Shown: positions 18,238-21,545 of the stretch, in pieces
Layout: every line of letters starts with the position of its first letter
Numbering within the stretch: position 1 is the first letter of the stretch
Source: Parvularia atlantis
Taxonomy: Eukaryota > Opisthokonta > Rotosphaerida
Direction: 5' to 3'
Assembly (NCBI GenBank): GCA_943704415.1
Contig: CALSCO010002139.1
Span: 1-21,545 of the forward strand
DNA length: 21,545 nt
The notes under the pieces: model-generated
Database searches by the model: none
What the model was told of the DNA's origin: nothing
What the model saw: only the letters and a program-made list of their open reading frames with translations
Translations under genes and position numbers: made by a program

Positions 18238-21200
18238 TCATGCCAGGGCGCGGTACACCTCGATCAGCAGGTTGGGGAAGCGCGCCGGGTCGAGGAAGTA
18301 GTCTAGCACGGCGCGCTGCCGGCGCTCGTCCGTGAGCGACTCGGCGTCGGTGCTCGTCGCCTCCAGCACAGCCCGCACAAACTCGGCCGGTCGGTCCTTG
18401 AAGTGTTGGCTGGTGTTGCGGACCGCGCGCAGCAGGTCCTGCACCGAGCCGGAGCGGTACGTGCGGTGCCGCGCGAGCTCGGCCGCGACGACGGCGTGCA
18501 GCCGCTCGGTCCAAGGCGACGAAAACACGCGCTGCGCCACCGCGAGCTCGAGGGCACTGCCGCGCTCGCCGGGCAGGTCGCTCGCACGCTCGAGGAACGC
18601 GAGGCGCCGCGCCGCCGGCCAAAATAGCGGGTGGTCAAGTGCCTTGGCGGGCGTGGCGCGCGCCGTTGCGTCGACGTGCACCAGGCGGCTCACCAAGTCC
18701 GCGGCCTCGGCCGACGCGGCCGACACGGTGTGCGGCCAGAGCTGCGTCAGGCGCGCGCGCCCGCGGAGGATGTTGATCTGCGTCTCGGCTGTGGTCGCAC
18801 CGTCGAACGGGTGGCGTCCACGCGTGAGCACGTAGAACGCGATGCAGCCCGCGGCGAACGCGTCCGCCGCCTTGGCCGTGACGATGTCGGGCGAGAGCGT
18901 GCGCGGCAGGAGCACCTCGGGGCCAAGGAAGACGCTGCCATGTCGCCCGCCGACATGGCCAAAGGTGAGCGCGATCGAGGCGAAGTCGGCCTTGCGCGCC
19001 AGGCCCAGGTTGGCGATCTTGAGCGTTACCGAACGCGCGCCGATAAGCACGTTGTCCGGCTGGAGGTCGCTGTGGGCAATGCCGTGCTCGTGCAGGAACG
19101 TGAGACCGTCGAGCAGCTCGCGCACGAGCCGCACGTGGTCCATCAGCGCGTCTGCGCCGTCCGCGGTTGCCCGGCCGCTCCAGGCGGGTTGCTGCGCCAC
19201 CCAGTCCGTGAGCGAGTGCGAGCACATCTCCTCGGCCAAGTACAGGAACTGCGCGTCGACCTCGGACCCAAAATAGCGCACAATGTTTGGGTGGGCCCAG
19301 TCCTCGGACGCAGCGATGAGCAGGGCCACCTCACGCTCGGCCAGCGCACCCATGTCGCGCGGCACGCGCTTGATCGCCGCCGCGCGCTGCTCGTATTTGC
19401 CCGCAAACACGAGCGCGCCAAACGTGCCGTGGCCCAGCAGCAGGCCCGGGAACAGCTCGATTTTGCCAAGGCGCACTGGTGCGCTCTCGCCGTCCTCGCC
19501 GTCGCCACTCAGGATCGCCTCGGCCGCGGCGACGCTGACGTGGTCAATCGAGTCGCTGCTGCCGTCGCGCGAGCAGGCGTCGCTGGTCTCGGCCGGCGCG
19601 AGGCTGTTGCTGCTGAGGTCGCTGCTCGAGCCGGCGGGCAACGAGAGCGGCGGCGCCGATGCGCTCGCGTGTGACTGGCGCTTGGCCTGGTAGCGCTCGC
19701 GCTTGTGCCGCCGGCGCAGCAGCTGCTGCACGTTGCGCCGCGCGACCGGTGCAAGGCGCTGCAGCAGGTCGAGCACGTCCACGTGCGCGCGAGCGGCCGC
19801 CCAGGCTGCGGGCGTTCGTCCGTCCACATCGGCCGCGTCGACGATCGAGCCGGCCTCGACGAGCATGCGCACGACCTCGAGGTGGCCTGCACGCGCCCAA
19901 GGTCTGAGCATCGCACGGGTGCGCAGCAGGACGGGCCGGGCGCGCCTTCCGCCGCGGCAAAGTGCAGCGCGCTGGCCTTGAAGCGGTCCGTGGCGACGAC
20001 GGCCGAGCGCGCCTCCGGTGCAGCCAGCAGGACCTCGACAACGGCGCGGTGGCCCTTGTGCGCGGCGATGTGCAGCGGGAGGAGGCCGTTGTCGTCGACG
20101 AAGAGGGACGGGTCGCAGCGGGCGTCGACGAGGCGGGTGTCGGTGAGGATGCGCACGACCTCGGCGTGGCCCATACTCGCGGCGATGTGCACCGCGCACG
20201 CGCCCTGCTGGTTGCGCTGCTCCGCGTCCGAGCACGCCTCGAGCAGGGCCGTCACGACGTCGCTGCGCCCGCTCAGCGCGGCCAGGTGCAGCGGGCGGTT
20301 GCCCTGCAGGTTGGCGCTCGTCACGTCGGCCTCCTTCGACAGCAGATACTGCACCACGTCGACGTGGCCCGCTAGACATGCGCGGTGCAGCGGCGTCTGC
20401 GGTCGCCGGTGAGTGTGTGTGTGTGTGTGTGTGCCAGTGCCACAAGGAGAGGGGGGCCAGCAGCGCGCACATCCTCGTTGCGGTCGTCACGCGCGTCAAC
20501 ACCCGGGCCCTTGCTCGTCACCGCCGTCATGAGCGCGCGGCACAGCTCGACCGAGCCGCGCTCTGGCGAGTTGCACGTCAACACAAGATGCTGCAGCGAG
20601 CAGCGAGCGCACACCGGCAGCGAGGTGCAGCACCGTCTGGCCGTTGAGCCGCTTGCGCACTACACGCGGCGTCTCAGCGCGCGACCACACGGGCCAGCAG
20701 GCGCACCGTCGACGCGCTGTGCGAGCAGCTGCGTCACGCACGCGACGCTGCCGCTCATCACGGCCAGGTGCAGCGCGGTCGCGCCGCCGGGCGCCTCGGC
20801 GTCGATGCGGCCGCCCTGCTGCGCCGCGAGCAGCTCCGCCAGGATCGCGTCGAGCCCGAGCTCGCACGCGAGGTGCACGGGCGTGACGGTCCGGGCCGGC
20901 GCGGCGCGCGGCGTGCCGAGGCGCTTGAGCGTCGTGACGAGCACGCGCACGGCGCCGGCGTTGGCGGCTTGCACTGCGTCCGTCGCCATCAGCCGTCCGT
21001 GCGGTGGGCGATCGGCGCGCACCTGCGCTGTGCAGCGGCGTGCGGCCGTCGTCGTCGACCTGCGCGGCCGCGGCGGGGCATCGCGCGAGGCACGCCGCCA
21101 GGAAGCGCAGATCCGGCAGGGCCGCCGCGGCCATCGCGGCCTGCCCCGCCGCGCGCACGGCGTCGCTGCTGCCCGCGCGCCCCGCCGTGGCCCGCTCGAG

Positions 21201-21248
21201 CTCGTACGCGAAGCGAGCGAGGTCCGCGTCGGCAATCGCGCTGAGCAT
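18238..21248 (-). CDS. Ankyrin repeat / pseudokinase-like / KEN endoribonuclease (RNase L-like domain order)
   Basis: Six exons (21248-21023, 20973-20707, 20659-20615, 20562-20471, 20396-19946, 19886-18238) give 909 residues. About ten ankyrin repeats cover residues 65-405 (for example GNRPLHLAALSGRSDVV). A basic, Ser-rich linker follows. The kinase-like domain (about 505-780) keeps GHGTFG, the lysine in AAAIKRV and NIVRYFGSE, but has HSDLQPDN for HRDLKxxN and NLG for DFG. The KEN domain (about 783-909) has SVQDLLRAVRNTSQHF, with the Arg and His catalytic positions shared by IRE1 and RNase L, and ends RFPNLLIEVYRAL. There is no signal peptide or transmembrane helix, unlike IRE1, so it should be cytosolic. 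Vertebrate RNase L has this order and binds 2-5A through its ankyrin repeats; the ligand here is unknown. One intron appears to be GC-AG. Confidence 0.92.
19887..19945 (-). other. GC-AG intron in the KEN gene (donor GCGCGC)
   Basis: On the minus strand GGAAG is followed by GCGCGCCC, with acceptor GCGTGCAG. The phase-1 join gives FAAAEGHLEVVRML, a continuous ankyrin repeat. The two GT sites inside give the wrong phase. Its donor is the usual GTGCGC with T to C at position 2, unlike the other six GC donors. Confidence 0.65.
20413..20433. repeat. GT/CA dinucleotide microsatellite in a KEN gene intron
   Basis: About ten GT units lie within the 74-nt intron 20470-20397. On the transcribed strand the run is CA-rich and lies between the donor GTGCGC and the acceptor CCGCAG, so length changes would alter the branch-to-acceptor layout. 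Confidence 0.9.
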
Positions 21249-21324
21249 CGATCGACACCACGTATGTACGACAATTTACTTGTTGACTTGCAGACTGTTG
21301 TGCCCGGGCCGGCAGTACGTAGGC
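21249..21324. promoter_or_regulatory. 76-bp divergent promoter space of the KEN gene and the GTPase
   Basis: This short, partly AT-rich spacer (TACGACAATTTACTTG around 21269-21284) lies between two start codons that face away from each other. It is the probable shared core promoter; no named element was recognised. Confidence 0.4.
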
Positions 21325-21545
21325 ATGCTGCGGCGCAGCCCCAGCACCGGCGGCGCGGGGGGCGGCGGCGCGAGCGGCGGCGCTGGCGGCACAGGCAGCG
21401 CAGGGCTCAGCAGCGGGGGGCTCGGGCCAGGCGGTGGCGCGGACGAGGCGCGGCGCGCGCACCATCTCAAGCTCGTGCTCGTCGGTGCGTATTTGCGGGC
21501 CGCATTCGCACGCGCGCAACGCCGTTTTGCGGGGGTGGGGTGGGG
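21325..21545 (+). CDS. Probable small GTPase, first exon only (cut by window edge)
   Basis: Exon 1 (21325-21484) encodes 53 residues: a low-complexity Gly/Ala/Ser-rich leader, then ADEARRAHHLKLVLVG at the exon end. A GTGCGT donor at 21485 opens an intron that runs off the window. LKLVLVG is the usual first beta strand leading into the GxxxxGK P-loop of Ras-superfamily GTPases (Ras, Ran, Rab and Rho share it), so the next exon should begin with the P-loop. The leader of about 45 residues is unusual for typical Ras or Rab proteins. The subfamily cannot be assigned. A non-GTPase reading remains possible because only one strand of the fold is visible. Confidence 0.5.
   Translation, partial: MLRRSPSTGGAGGGGASGGAGGTGSAGLSSGGLGPGGGADEARRAHHLKLVLVGAYLRAAFARAQRRFAGVGW

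Noticed and set aside
20413-20433. GT run as a CRISPR-like or regulatory repeat
   Set aside because: It is a simple dinucleotide microsatellite inside a short intron.
18238-21248. Canonical IRE1 unfolded-protein sensor
   Set aside because: There is no signal peptide, lumenal domain or transmembrane helix. The N-terminal half is ankyrin repeats, and the kinase motifs are degenerate.
1-21545. tRNA, rRNA, snRNA genes, transposons, viral remnants or CRISPR arrays
   Set aside because: I looked for B-box-like motifs, snRNA starts, terminal repeats, and transposase or reverse transcriptase motifs, and found none. All sizeable coding regions are explained by host genes.

Overview
The window is nuclear DNA from a compact, GC-rich eukaryotic genome. 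Every gene recognised is eukaryotic: V-ATPase subunit E, the eRF1 methyltransferase catalytic subunit, C1D/Lrp1, a RasGEF, MMADHC, Snu23/ZMAT2, XRN1, and an ankyrin-kinase-KEN protein. Most genes are cut by many tiny introns, usually 41-76 nt. These mostly open with GTGCG, carry a CTGAC-like branch site 10-25 nt before the acceptor, and end in CAG. No bacterial, viral or transposon gene was seen. A cobalamin-trafficking MMADHC protein, a Ras exchange factor and an RNase L-like KEN protein argue against an ordinary dikaryotic fungus and suit a unicellular opisthokont, amoebozoan or other protist. The species cannot be named from the sequence alone.

Layout: an unrecognised intronless minus-strand gene (326-1081); VMA4 (+, 1328-2434); MTQ2/N6AMT1 (-, 2500-3342); C1D/LRP1 (+, 3354-4179); a RasGEF with a long helical N-terminus (+, 4574-8445); a GNAT acetyltransferase (-, 8525-9297); MMADHC (+, 9310-9938); SNU23/ZMAT2 (-, 10063-10966); a long XRN1-type exoribonuclease (+, 11027-18204); an ankyrin / kinase-like / KEN RNase protein with the RNase L domain order (-, 18238-21248); and the first exon of a probable small GTPase (+, 21325 to the edge). 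Strands alternate almost perfectly. Divergent partners share 11-246 bp and convergent partners are 33-124 bp apart. I rebuilt the exons by hand from splice signals, reading phase and remembered family sequences, and nearly every junction keeps phase.

Many of the genes act on RNA or translation: Snu23 (splicing), XRN1 (5'-3' decay), C1D (exosome cofactor), MTQ2 (release factor methylation) and the KEN protein (predicted endoribonuclease). The points most worth a second look are four. The first is the RNase L-like architecture, with an apparently inactive kinase module and intact KEN catalytic residues. The second is an XRN1 whose C-terminal tail appears to carry two zinc-finger-like motifs and a terminal SAM domain. 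The third is a set of seven GC-AG introns, six of which share the donor GCACGY. The fourth is the pair of divergent gene pairs whose start codons lie only 11 and 12 bp apart.
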